This document shows, in pieces, positions 37,413 through 45,667 of a stretch of DNA of 64,000 nt (positions are counted from its first letter, which is position 1; each line of letters opens with the position of its first letter). The notes beneath the pieces were generated by a model. It made no database searches, was not told where the DNA came from, and saw only the letters and a program-made list of their open reading frames with translations. Position numbers and translations under genes: made by a program. The DNA comes from Rhizobium sp. WSM4643 (GTDB lineage Bacteria > Pseudomonadota > Alphaproteobacteria > Rhizobiales > Rhizobiaceae). The DNA is taken from contig NZ_CP104040.1 of NCBI RefSeq assembly GCF_025152745.1, positions 4,791,629 to 4,855,628 on the forward strand. The letters run 5' to 3'.

Positions 37413-37940
37413 ATGGTGAAAAATACAGACGATCTTCGGCGGAGACGGCCCCAGCCGCCGGTCATCGATGCCTTCGACCGAAGAATATTAGCCGCGCTCG
37501 CCGCCGACAGCAGCCAGAGTTATGCCAGGCTTGGCGAAGCGGTCGGCCTGTCGGCGCCGGCCGTGCATGAGCGTGTGCGCCGCTTAAGACAATCCGGCGC
37601 CATCACGGGCGTGCACGCAGCACTCGATGGCGCAGCCCTCGGCAAACCGCTGCTTGCCTTCGTGCATGTGGAGGCGGCCGGCTGGGGCAAGAGCGAGCGG
37701 CTGATGCAGCTTCTGCAGTTTCCCGAGGCCGAGGAGATGCATTCGGTCGCCGGCGACGCCAGCGTTCTCTTCAAGGTCCGCACCGCCAGCCCGCAGGCCT
37801 TGGAGGCTTTTCTCGCCCAGATCCATGCCGTCCCCGGCGTCACCGGCACCCGCAGCTATATCGCCCTATCCACCTATCTGGAGCGTCCGGTCCAGGCCGG
37901 CGTGACCGATCGCTGGCCTGGTATGCCGCTGCCGGAATAA
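37413..37940 (+). CDS. Lrp/AsnC family transcriptional regulator
   Basis: 175 aa. HTH domain DAFDRRILAALAADSSQSYARLGEAVGLSAPAVHERVRRLRQSGAITGVHA and RAM domain LMQLLQFPEAEEMHSVAGDASVLFKVRTASPQALEAFLAQIHAVPGV. Start at 37413; the AAAGGGGAG site is 10-15 bases upstream. An about 20-residue basic N-terminal tail (DDLRRRRPQPP) precedes the HTH. Probably regulates the divergent ridA-like gene in response to an amino acid or derived enamine. Confidence 0.88.
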   Translation: MVKNTDDLRRRRPQPPVIDAFDRRILAALAADSSQSYARLGEAVGLSAPAVHERVRRLRQSGAITGVHAALDGAALGKPLLAFVHVEAAGWGKSERLMQLLQFPEAEEMHSVAGDASVLFKVRTASPQALEAFLAQIHAVPGVTGTRSYIALSTYLERPVQAGVTDRWPGMPLPE

Positions 37941-37966
37941 AGGCGCGATGGTAAGCCGGCCTGAGC

Positions 37967-38368
37967 CTAATCCTCTCTCTCGAAGCGTGGCAGCTTTTCG
38001 ATATTCGCCAGCCCAGGCAAAGCCGAGCGGCACCATATCTGCTTTTTCGGCACCAATTCCCGCCGCTGGTCGATGCCGCCGACGCGGATGCCGATGGCGC
38101 CGCCTTCGCCGTCTGTGCGGTAGAGCGGCGATCCGCAATTCGGGCAGAAGAATTGACGGCTGAGACCGCCGCTGTCGCCATATTTTGCATAGGCTTTTGG
38201 CTCACCTGAGGTGAGCGTGAAACTTCCCGGCCGCGCTGGTGCTGTGATGCGATAGGCGGAGCCCGTCAACCGCTGGCAATCGGTGCAATGGCAGATCGAG
38301 ACCCGCTCCGGGTCGATCTCCGCTTGATAGCGGATCGCCTCGCAGTGGCATCCTCCGGTGATGTGCAT
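37967..38368 (-). CDS. GFA family (glutathione-dependent formaldehyde-activating-like) protein
   Basis: 133 aa zinc-binding Mss4-like fold. Zinc/GSH motifs: GGCHCEAIRYQAE, ICHCTDCQRLTGS, and FFCPNCGSPLYRT. Gfa proteins were proposed to speed the glutathione-formaldehyde adduct formation; most family members are uncharacterised. Start MHITGGCHC at 38368 with GAGGAA 7 bases upstream. It ends 26 bp after the convergent Lrp-type gene and lies 10 bp from the end of the S10 peptidase gene in the same direction. Confidence 0.85.
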   Translation of the reverse strand: MHITGGCHCEAIRYQAEIDPERVSICHCTDCQRLTGSAYRITAPARPGSFTLTSGEPKAYAKYGDSGGLSRQFFCPNCGSPLYRTDGEGGAIGIRVGGIDQRRELVPKKQIWCRSALPGLANIEKLPRFERED

Positions 38369-38378
38369 CGGCGATTCC

Positions 38379-39911
38379 TCAGTCTGCCGGCTGAGCGGCC
38401 GGGTGTGTGGCGTAGAAGGCCTTCGCATCCGCCGTGAAGGCGGCCCGCTGATCGGCTTTCGTATAGAACATATGGCCGCCGCGATAAAGCTTCAGCCCGA
38501 CGCGGCCGCCGGCGAGCGAGGGCGGCAGATGGTCGACCACGTAGCGGCTGACGCCATAGGGCGTTACCAGATCGCTGTAGCCATGCGCAATCAGCAGACG
38601 GAATGCCGAGTTCGAGGCGAGCAGCTGCCGGATGTTGTCGGTGGCGCTGGCCTGGAAGCGCGATCCGCCGCCACGTCCTCCACCCCATTCCCAGCGTCGG
38701 CTGATATCGCCGTCGAGCAGCGAATAGGTCATCTCGGTCTTGAAGCCGAGCTCGTTGCGGGCGTAATCGGCAAAGGCGCCGCCATAGGCGCGGGCGAAGC
38801 CGTCGAGGATGGCGTCGTCGCCGCGATCGTAATCCGATTCCGGATAGGGATCGGGTGCTGCAAAGGAAGCGTCGTAGGCGCTCATCACCTCGCCGCTGCC
38901 GGCGTCCGAATGTTTGACGTAGGAATTGCCGAGGAAGCCGCGGTTGCGGGTAACGATATCCTCGGGAATGCCCGTCAGCCCGGCGATCCTGCCATAGAAG
39001 ACGGCGGCGTCGGCACCCGTCGGCGGCGGCCCGGCCAGCGTCGTCAGATAGTCGCCGAGCGCGAAGGTCTCGGCCTCCTTCTGCTTTTCTTCGTCAAAGG
39101 CCTTGTGCCGATCGAGTTCGGCGGCGGCCAGCGACGGCAGCTCCAGCGCTGCGCCGAGCGCGAACTGATCGGCATTGAACATCAACTGGCCCTCGAGCAG
39201 GGGGGAAAGCATCACCGCGCCGGCGACAATGATTCCCTGGCTTTCCTGCAGCACCGAGGCGACCTTGGCCGCACGGAAGCCGCCATAACTCTCGCCGAGA
39301 AGATATTTTGGCGAGTTGGAACGGTTGTTGTGCGCGACATAGAGCGCGATCGCCTTGGCGATGCTTTCAGCATCTGAGTTGACGTTATAATAATTGGAGG
39401 CGTCGTCGGCCTTCGCCGTCCGGCTCCAGCCGGTGCCGATCGGGTCGATCAGCACGAGATCGGTGAAATCGAGCCAGCTTTGCTCGTTATCGACGAGTTT
39501 CGCATTGGCGCCGTCGCGTCCGTCCGGCCCGAAATCGAGCACCTTCGGCCCGACCAGCCCGAGATGCAGGAAGGCGGAAGCAGCACCCGGCCCGCCGTTG
39601 AAGGCAAAGGTCAGAGGCCGGTTCGGCCCGCCATCCCGCGCGACATAGGCGGTGTAGAAGATCGCGCCGGTCTGGGCGCCGTCCTGGCCGAAGAGATCCA
39701 GCGTGCCGGCGGTGGCGGTATAGGCGAGTTTCCGGTCGCCGATCGTCAGCGCGTGCTCTGTGACGGAATCGGCCGGCAGCAGCTTCAATACGCCGTCGCG
39801 CGTGCCGCTCTGGACATTCGCCCTCGGCGGATCGCTTTCCTGCGCATGGGAAAGGGCAGGTGCCAGCGACGCCATAAACGCAGCGAGCAGAAACAGGGTT
39901 CGTATGCGCAA
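38379..39911 (-). CDS. Exported S10 family serine carboxypeptidase
   Basis: 510 aa α/β-hydrolase-fold peptidase. Ser nucleophile in YLLGESYGGFRAAKV, Asp in AHGYSDLVTPY, His in YRGGHMFY; oxyanion FAFNGGPGAAS and DPIGTGWSR are S10 signatures. The start is placed on TTG at 39911: GGAGGAG stands 7 bases before it and it gives a clean signal peptide (RIRTLFLLAAFMASLAPALSHAQ). The ATG at 39959, 16 codons upstream, lacks a ribosome site. The product is expected in the periplasm, trimming peptides from the C-terminus. Confidence 0.85.
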   Translation of the reverse strand: MRIRTLFLLAAFMASLAPALSHAQESDPPRANVQSGTRDGVLKLLPADSVTEHALTIGDRKLAYTATAGTLDLFGQDGAQTGAIFYTAYVARDGGPNRPLTFAFNGGPGAASAFLHLGLVGPKVLDFGPDGRDGANAKLVDNEQSWLDFTDLVLIDPIGTGWSRTAKADDASNYYNVNSDAESIAKAIALYVAHNNRSNSPKYLLGESYGGFRAAKVASVLQESQGIIVAGAVMLSPLLEGQLMFNADQFALGAALELPSLAAAELDRHKAFDEEKQKEAETFALGDYLTTLAGPPPTGADAAVFYGRIAGLTGIPEDIVTRNRGFLGNSYVKHSDAGSGEVMSAYDASFAAPDPYPESDYDRGDDAILDGFARAYGGAFADYARNELGFKTEMTYSLLDGDISRRWEWGGGRGGGSRFQASATDNIRQLLASNSAFRLLIAHGYSDLVTPYGVSRYVVDHLPPSLAGGRVGLKLYRGGHMFYTKADQRAAFTADAKAFYATHPAAQPAD

Positions 39912-40012
39912 GATGTCTCCTCCGGCGGTGGGTAATGAGAGGCTGAGATAGCGTAACATCCGCGGCCGATAACGAGCATCAAGAGATGGTGATGGACAGG
40001 TGAGCGAAGGGC

Positions 40013-41305
40013 TCAGCCGTCCTTTTCGACCGCATGGACATTGATCTCGACCGCCCGCCCGGCCTTCCAGCCGTTGATCGCCGCTCCAAGCCCGAGCGCA
40101 ACGAAGAGAGCCGCGCACCAGGAAAAACTTCCGGTCCAGCCGCGGATGAGGCCGACGATGAGCGGGCCGATGGCGGCGAGCAGGTAACCGACGCATTGCG
40201 CCATGCCGGAAAGATGGGCTGCGATATCGGGATCGCGCGAGCGCAGCACGATCGTCGTCATGGCCGCCGCGATCAGCCCACCCTGGCCGATGCCCTGCAG
40301 CACCGCCCACAGCCAGACCGTCGAAAGCGGCGCAAAGAGCAGGCCGAGCAGGGCGATGACGGCAACGCCACAGAGGCTCGCATTGATCAGCCGCTGGTCG
40401 CGGCCGCGCACGGCGACATGCGGCACGATCAGGCAGGATGCTGCTTGCACCATCACCGACAGGGAAACGATTGCCCCGGCGGTGACCCCGTCGAGCCCGC
40501 GTTCGCGCAAGATCGGAACCAGCCAGCCGAAGACGCAATAGGCAAGCGCCGATTGCAGCCCCATGAACAGCGTCACCTGCCAGGCGAGCCGGTCACGCCA
40601 GAGGCCTTTGAGGTGGAAGCCGTTTTGTCTTGCCTGGGTGCAGCTGCGAAGAACCTCAGGCAGCCAGAGCAGGCTGACGGCGAGCGCCGGCAGCGCCCAA
40701 ATGGCGAGCGCGCCCGCGAGAGAGCCGCCGAGTGCGTGCTCGATCGGCAGCGTCAGCCCGGCCGCACTGGCCGCCCCGGCGCAAAGCGCCATCGTGTAGA
40801 AGCCGGTCATCAGCGCGGCGCGCTCGGCGAAATCCCGCTTCACCAGCCCCGGCAGCAGTACATTGCCGACGGCGATGCAGGCGCCCGCAAGGGCGGTGCC
40901 GATGAAGAGCAGCGGTATGGAGGAAAGCCCGCGCAATGCGGTGCCGAGTGCCAGAAGCAGGAGAACGCCGAGCAGCGTGCGTTCCGTCCCGAAGCGCTGG
41001 GCAAGACGAGGGGCAAGCGGCGAGAAGGCGCCGAGGCAGACGACCGGAAGCGTCGTCAGCAGGCTGGCGCCCAGCGCGCTCAGGCCGAATTCCCCACGGA
41101 TTTCCGGCAGCAGCGCCGAGGCGCTGGAGAAGACCGGGCGCAGGTTGAAAGCGATCAGCACCAGGCTTGCGCCGAGCAGAATCCGATCCGCAACTCCCCG
41201 TACCGGGGTTGCCTGCGGCGGTGGAAGGCTGCCGGCCTCGGCATCAACAAGCAGATCGTCGGCAGGCTCAAGCGCGCTGGCGGCATGGTTGGCAGGCGTG
41301 TTCAT
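40013..41305 (-). CDS. CynX/NimT family MFS transporter
   Basis: 430 aa, twelve hydrophobic segments after a 40-residue hydrophilic N-terminus. LVLIAFNLRPVFSSASALLPEIRGEFGLS is the CynX/NimT family start; LAPRLAQRFGTERTLLGVLLLLALG carries the MFS loop 2-3 motif. Family members move cyanate, nitroimidazoles or other small organic anions. The start overlaps the FadR-type regulator's stop by 4 bp, so both form an operon, and the substrate is likely the inducer. Confidence 0.87.
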   Translation of the reverse strand: MNTPANHAASALEPADDLLVDAEAGSLPPPQATPVRGVADRILLGASLVLIAFNLRPVFSSASALLPEIRGEFGLSALGASLLTTLPVVCLGAFSPLAPRLAQRFGTERTLLGVLLLLALGTALRGLSSIPLLFIGTALAGACIAVGNVLLPGLVKRDFAERAALMTGFYTMALCAGAASAAGLTLPIEHALGGSLAGALAIWALPALAVSLLWLPEVLRSCTQARQNGFHLKGLWRDRLAWQVTLFMGLQSALAYCVFGWLVPILRERGLDGVTAGAIVSLSVMVQAASCLIVPHVAVRGRDQRLINASLCGVAVIALLGLLFAPLSTVWLWAVLQGIGQGGLIAAAMTTIVLRSRDPDIAAHLSGMAQCVGYLLAAIGPLIVGLIRGWTGSFSWCAALFVALGLGAAINGWKAGRAVEINVHAVEKDG

Positions 41306-41991
41306 GACAGGATCATCCGGTCGAGTGCGGCAAGAACCGGCGCCATGAAGCGGCGCACCGCCGCATCCGCACTATCGGGGTCGCCGGTTTCGATGGCGTC
41401 GACGATATCGGCATGCGCCTGCATATCCGGCTCGGGAATGTCCTTGCCGAGCGTCGCCGCGATGGTATCGGCGATCGAGGTCGAGAAGAAATCGTAGATC
41501 TCGATCATCGCCCGGTTGCCCGAAGCGGCGATGATAGCCTTGTGAAAGGCGAGGTCGCGTTCGATGAAGGCGGCCTGGTTGCCGCCGTCGTAATTGCCGC
41601 GTTCGGCAAGCAGCCTGCGAAGCCCGGCGACCGTCTCCGGCGTCTTGCGCATCGCCGTCAGCCGGGCAGCCTCGACGTCGAGTGCCAAGCGCGCCTCGAA
41701 CTGGTCGCGCAGGCTGGCGCGCCGCGCCATCGTCAGCGGCCGGCCGGCGTCGCTGGTCGCGCGGACATAGGTTCCCGAACCCTGCCTTGTTTCGAGATAA
41801 CCCTGAGAGGCGAGAACGCGCACCGCCTCGCGCACCGTGCCGCGGCTGACGGAAAGCATGGCCGAGAGCGAGGCTTCATTCGGCAATTTTTCGCCGACCG
41901 CCCAGCGTTTGCCGAGAATGTCGCCGCGGATCGCCTCGATCGCCTCATCGGCGAGATTGGTTTTGCTGAGCGCTCGCATCTCACTACTCAT
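41302..41991 (-). CDS. FadR-type GntR family transcriptional regulator
   Basis: 229 aa. N-terminal wHTH (EAIRGDILGKRWAVGEKLPNEASLSAMLSVSRGTVREAVRVLASQGYLETRQGSGTYV) and FCD effector domain (AFIERDLAFHKAIIAASGNRAMIEIYDFF with the Asp/His metal site). Start: ATG 41991 or the Met at 41979 (MRALSKTN); neither has a strong ribosome site. A 43-bp palindrome covers the first codons, so it probably represses itself and the downstream MFS gene, with inducer release. Confidence 0.88.
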   Translation of the reverse strand: MSSEMRALSKTNLADEAIEAIRGDILGKRWAVGEKLPNEASLSAMLSVSRGTVREAVRVLASQGYLETRQGSGTYVRATSDAGRPLTMARRASLRDQFEARLALDVEAARLTAMRKTPETVAGLRRLLAERGNYDGGNQAAFIERDLAFHKAIIAASGNRAMIEIYDFFSTSIADTIAATLGKDIPEPDMQAHADIVDAIETGDPDSADAAVRRFMAPVLAALDRMILS

Positions 41992-42022
41992 AAAGTCATC
42001 AGATGACCTTACGAGTAGTGAG
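41980..42022. promoter_or_regulatory. 43-bp near-perfect palindrome, probable FadR-type operator
   Basis: Two 21-base arms centred on A42001 match at 19 of 21 positions. Outer arms are CTCACTACTC / GAGTAGTGAG; inner arms GTCATC / GATGAC. It overlaps codons 1-4 of the regulator if translation begins at 41991. Size and dyad symmetry fit a site for a dimer, or two overlapping sites. Confidence 0.8.
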
Positions 42023-42047
42023 ATTTCGATCTTTCGTCAACGCCTGG

Positions 42048-42081
42048 CATCAAGACAATAAAGACATCAAGACAGTAAAAA
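42048..42081. repeat. Direct repeat of 17 bp
   Basis: Two adjacent 17-bp copies beginning CATCAAGACA (42048-42064 and 42065-42081) differ at two positions. They lie between the regulator's palindrome and the terminator of the 23-codon ORF. Confidence 0.7.
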
Positions 42082-42103
42082 AGGGCCGCCTCAGCGACCC
42101 TTT
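42077..42103 (-). terminator. Rho-independent terminator of the 23-codon transcript
   Basis: On the minus strand AAAGGGTCGC, loop TGAG, GCGGCCC followed by six T. The stem is complete with one G-U pair. About 60 bp after the small ORF stop. Confidence 0.8.
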
Positions 42104-42161
42104 CCATGAGTTTGGCCTCTAACTGGCCTGGACTGTCTATGCAGCCCTAGGAAGGCGGGGA

Positions 42162-42233
42162 TTAGAGCGAGGGCTGCCTCGCCTTCGTCACCTCTTCCAT
42201 GCCCGTTACGAGGTCCGAAATCTCATTAGACAT
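42162..42233 (-). CDS. Candidate 23-aa small protein / structured small transcript
   Basis: ATG at 42233 with the strong ribosome site AAGGAAGGTG six bases upstream; the peptide begins MSNEISDLVTG and ends ARQPSL before TAA. No signal peptide; charged and amphipathic. The RNA continues about 60 nt through internal complementary segments (AGCCCT ... AGGGCT, GGCC-agttaga-GGCC) to a rho-independent terminator. It lies 79 bp after the pirin stop, so it may be cotranscribed or have its own promoter (possible TTGCAT near 42296). No family known; could be a leader-type peptide or a small RNA with a chance ORF. Confidence 0.45.
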   Translation of the reverse strand: MSNEISDLVTGMEEVTKARQPSL

Positions 42234-42311
42234 TGGATCACCTTCCTTTCGTTCTGTTGCTGATGACTTAAAGTTAGGCTGATTCTTCGCAGATGCAAGA
42301 GAGAAATGCGT

Positions 42312-43223
42312 TCAATGCGCAGCTTTGATGAAGGTGCCGTTCTGCAGTTCGCGCATCGCCTGCATGATTTCCTCGCGCGAATTCATCACGATCGGGCCGT
42401 GCCAGGCAACCGGCTCCTCGATCGGCTTGCCGGAGACAAGCAGGAAACGGATGCCCTGGTCGCCTGCCTGCACCGTCACTTCGTCGCCGCTGTCGAAGAC
42501 CACGAGCGTGCGGTTGCCGGACATGTCGCGGATATTCAATTCCTCGCCGTCGACTTCCTTCTCGACGCGCACGCCGAAGGGTTTCGATGCATCGCGGAAG
42601 GTGCCGGAGCCGGCGAAGATATATGCGAAGGCATTGCGGTAGGTATCGACCGGCAGGCGCTTCTTCCGGCCGGGCGGCACCGACACGTCGAGATAGATCG
42701 GCTCGGCGGCGACACCATCGACCGGACCGGCCTTGCCCCAGAAATCGCCGCAGATCACCCGCACCGCCGTGCCGTCATCATCGACGACGACAGGAATATC
42801 GGTGGATTTGACGTCCTGGTAGCGCGGCGCCGTCATCTTCAGCGAGGAGGGCAAGTTCGCCCAGAGCTGGAAGCCGTGCATTCGGCCGGCAAAATCGCCC
42901 TTCGGCATTTCCTGGTGCATGATGCCGCTGCCGGCTGTCATCCACTGGATGTCGCCGGCGCCGAGCAGGCCGCTATTGCCCAAGCTGTCGCCGTGCTCGA
43001 CGGTGCCAGCGAGCACATAGGTGATCGTCTCGATGCCGCGATGCGGATGCCAGGGAAAACCGCGGATATATTCCGCCGGATTGTCGTTGCGGAAATCATC
43101 CATCATCAGGAAGGGATCGGTCATCGCGGGATCGCCGAAGCCGAAGACGCGGTGCAGCTTGACGCCGGCGCCTTCCATGGTCGGTGTGGCAGTACTTTCA
43201 TGCTTGACGGGGCGGATCGACAT
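42312..43223 (-). CDS. Pirin family protein
   Basis: 303 aa bicupin. N-terminal metal site HPHRGIETITYVLAGTVEHGDSLGN (His, His, His, Glu) and pirin signature FRNDNPAEYIRGFPWHPHRG; second half begins with GVAAEPIYLDVSVPPGRKKRLPV. Pirins act as quercetin dioxygenase-like enzymes or redox cofactors in transcription. AGGAGG ribosome site. Alone, followed by the 23-codon ORF. The biological substrate is unknown. Confidence 0.9.
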   Translation of the reverse strand: MSIRPVKHESTATPTMEGAGVKLHRVFGFGDPAMTDPFLMMDDFRNDNPAEYIRGFPWHPHRGIETITYVLAGTVEHGDSLGNSGLLGAGDIQWMTAGSGIMHQEMPKGDFAGRMHGFQLWANLPSSLKMTAPRYQDVKSTDIPVVVDDDGTAVRVICGDFWGKAGPVDGVAAEPIYLDVSVPPGRKKRLPVDTYRNAFAYIFAGSGTFRDASKPFGVRVEKEVDGEELNIRDMSGNRTLVVFDSGDEVTVQAGDQGIRFLLVSGKPIEEPVAWHGPIVMNSREEIMQAMRELQNGTFIKAAH

Positions 43224-43479
43224 GGCGTCCTCCTAGGGGTTCAACTTGGCGGCGACTATAGCCGCCCGGCTGCCGGGCGCGAAGTCTGCGGGGCAGACAA
43301 CGCAGTGTTCACAAAAGAACACAGCATTTCGCCGAATTTGAAGAGGTCAGGCGTCAAGAAATCGTCATGTTTCACTTGCAAACCGGCCGGGCGTTAAGCT
43401 GTTATTAGCGACGACATTCGACAATTCAGTTGAGTTTCAGCATTTCCCGCCGATGCGGCGGGTTCCGGAGCAAAGAGCC

Positions 43480-44292
43480 ATGTGTCGCTGGGCAGCCTAT
43501 CGCGGAGACCCTCTCTATCTCGAAGATCTGGTATCCTCGCCCGCCCATTCCCTGATCGAGCAGTCGCATTGCGCCACCCGCGCCAAGACGGCGACGAATG
43601 GCGATGGTTTCGGCATTGCCTGGTATGGTGACAGGCCCGAGCCCGGCCGCTACCGCGATATCCTGCCGGCCTGGTCGGATTGCAATCTGAAGAGCCTGGC
43701 ACGGCAGATCCGTTCGCCGCTCTTCCTCGCCCATGTCCGCGCTGCCACAGGCGGCGGCACGCGCCGCGACAACTGCCATCCCTTCACCAATGGCACCTGG
43801 TCCTTCATGCACAACGGCCAGATCTCCGGCTTCGAGCGCCTGCGCCGGCCGATGGAGGCGATGCTCGACGATGAATTGTTCAATGCCCGCGGCGGCACGA
43901 CCGATTCCGAGCTGATGTTCCTGTTGGCGCTGCAGTTCGGCCTGCGCGAAGCGCCGGTCGCCGCGATGGCGGAAATGATCGGCTTCATCGAGGACCTGGC
44001 GGAAAACACCATCGGCTCGATCTTGCTGCGTTTTACCGCTGCCTTCTCCGATGGCAACACGCTCTATGCGATCCGTTATGCCACAGATCGCAGGGCCCCG
44101 ACGCTCTATGCTTCTCCCGTCGGCGCGGGCTATTGCCTTGTGTCCGAGCCGCTGAACGACGATGGCGATGCCTGGGCGGAAATTCCGGATGGCAGCGCCG
44201 TCACCGTCGGTAAAGGCGGCATCGATGTCGCCGACTTCCGGCCGGAGAAGCGGAGCGCCTCCAAGCCGCAGCGGGTCGCCATTCCTGCCTGA
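43480..44292 (+). CDS. Class II glutamine amidotransferase (YafJ/EgtC-like)
   Basis: 270 aa. Starts MCRWAAYRG; Cys2 is the Ntn nucleophile after Met removal, so the start at 43480 is certain and the in-frame Met nine codons earlier is wrong. Further family motifs: NGDGFGIAWYG, FLAHVRAATGGG, NCHPFTNGTWSFMHNGQISGFERLRRP, and GGTTDSELMFLLAL. It hydrolyses an amide, probably of a γ-glutamyl compound; no partner synthase domain is nearby. Confidence 0.88.
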   Translation: MCRWAAYRGDPLYLEDLVSSPAHSLIEQSHCATRAKTATNGDGFGIAWYGDRPEPGRYRDILPAWSDCNLKSLARQIRSPLFLAHVRAATGGGTRRDNCHPFTNGTWSFMHNGQISGFERLRRPMEAMLDDELFNARGGTTDSELMFLLALQFGLREAPVAAMAEMIGFIEDLAENTIGSILLRFTAAFSDGNTLYAIRYATDRRAPTLYASPVGAGYCLVSEPLNDDGDAWAEIPDGSAVTVGKGGIDVADFRPEKRSASKPQRVAIPA

Positions 44293-44322
44293 GCCGCTTG
44301 CGATCAGCTGAGCCGCTCGGCG

Positions 44323-45528
44323 TTAGCCGATCTGCTTGGCGATCAGCGCCGCGAGTCGCTCGGCAACCTCTTCCTTCGTCAGGTCAGGCCATTGCTCGAC
44401 CCCGTCGCGGCGAATGAGTTTGACGCTGTTGCGGCTGCCGCCCATGATGCCTGTCGTGGGGGAAACGTCATTGGCGACGATCAGGTCGGCGCCTTTCCTT
44501 TCGAGTTTCGCCTTCGCATTGCTTTCGACGTCCTGCGTCTCGGCGGCAAAGCCGATCACCAGCCTAGGCCGCATCGTATGATGGCCGACGGTTTTCAGGA
44601 TGTCCGGATTCTCGGTCAGCGCCAGCGTCGGAATGGATTCGCCCGGATGTTTCTTCAGCTTCTGGTCGGCGGCCGAGGCGACGCGCCAGTCCGCCACCGC
44701 TGCCACCATCACCGCGATGTCGGCCGGCAGTGCCGCAAGCACGGCATCGCGCATTTCCTCCGCCCGTTCGACATGCACGGTGCCAACGCCGACGGGGTCG
44801 GCGATCGCCACCGGCCCCGAGACGAGCGTCACATCAGCCCCGAGCTTTGCCAGGGCCGCGGCGATCGCGTGCCCCTGCCGGCCAGAGGAGCGGTTGGCGA
44901 TATAACGCACCGGATCGATCGGCTCATGCGTCGGTCCTGACGTGACGATCGCCTTGCGTCCCTTGAGCGGCTTTTCTCCATCGTCGAGCAGGGTTTCGGC
45001 CGCAGCGACGATCTCCAGCGGTTCCGCCATCCGGCCAAGCCCGGCCTCCCGGCTTTCCGCCATCTCACCGGCCATCGGCCCGACGAAGCGGATGCCGTCG
45101 GCTCGGAGCATCGCGGCATTCCGCCGCGTCGCCGGGTGCGCCCACATGGCGGGGTTCATCGCCGGTGCGGCAAGCACCGGTCTGTTCGTCGCCAGAAGCA
45201 CGGTCGAAGCGAGATCGTCGGCAAGCCCGTTCGCCATCTTCGCCATCAGATCGGCGGTGGCAGGAGCGATCAGCACGAGGTCGCAGTCGCGCGCCAGTCT
45301 TATATGACCGACATCCTGTTCGTCCTGGCGCGAAAACAGATCGAGGAAGACATGGTCAGCCGCCAGTGCACCAATGGCAAGCGGCGTGACGAATTCCTGC
45401 GCGCCTTTGGTCATCACAGGGCGCACACTCGCGCCGCGCTCGCGCAGCCGGCGGATCAGATCCAGGCTCTTATAGGCCGCGATGCCGCCTGAGATGATGA
45501 GGAGGATGCGTTTGCCGCTGAGAGCCAT
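44323..45528 (-). CDS. coaBC: Bifunctional phosphopantothenoylcysteine decarboxylase / synthetase CoaBC
   Basis: 401 aa enzyme catalysing two steps of coenzyme A synthesis. N-terminal flavin decarboxylase (CoaC): LLIISGGIAAYKSLDLIRRL, LIAPATADLMAKMANGLADDLAS, APAMNPAMW. C-terminal synthetase (CoaB): VTSGPTHEPIDPVRYIANRSSGRQGHAIAAAL, VAAVADWR, and FAAETQD. The start at 45528 (MALSGKRILL) is chosen; the frame continues upstream without similarity. In many alphaproteobacteria it follows ubiB; here 12.9 kb separates them. Confidence 0.95.
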   Translation of the reverse strand: MALSGKRILLIISGGIAAYKSLDLIRRLRERGASVRPVMTKGAQEFVTPLAIGALAADHVFLDLFSRQDEQDVGHIRLARDCDLVLIAPATADLMAKMANGLADDLASTVLLATNRPVLAAPAMNPAMWAHPATRRNAAMLRADGIRFVGPMAGEMAESREAGLGRMAEPLEIVAAAETLLDDGEKPLKGRKAIVTSGPTHEPIDPVRYIANRSSGRQGHAIAAALAKLGADVTLVSGPVAIADPVGVGTVHVERAEEMRDAVLAALPADIAVMVAAVADWRVASAADQKLKKHPGESIPTLALTENPDILKTVGHHTMRPRLVIGFAAETQDVESNAKAKLERKGADLIVANDVSPTTGIMGGSRNSVKLIRRDGVEQWPDLTKEEVAERLAALIAKQIG

Positions 45529-45667
45529 GGCCTTCTTCCCGTTGCCTTTTCTGACCACCCTCGACCCTAAGCCTTTGGCGTTGAACATGCAATCGCGGGG
45601 ACGGCACCCATCGGCCGCAGCCGGCGGGACCGCCCCGTTCATGACGTTAGCTGTCATCTTCGTGGGT

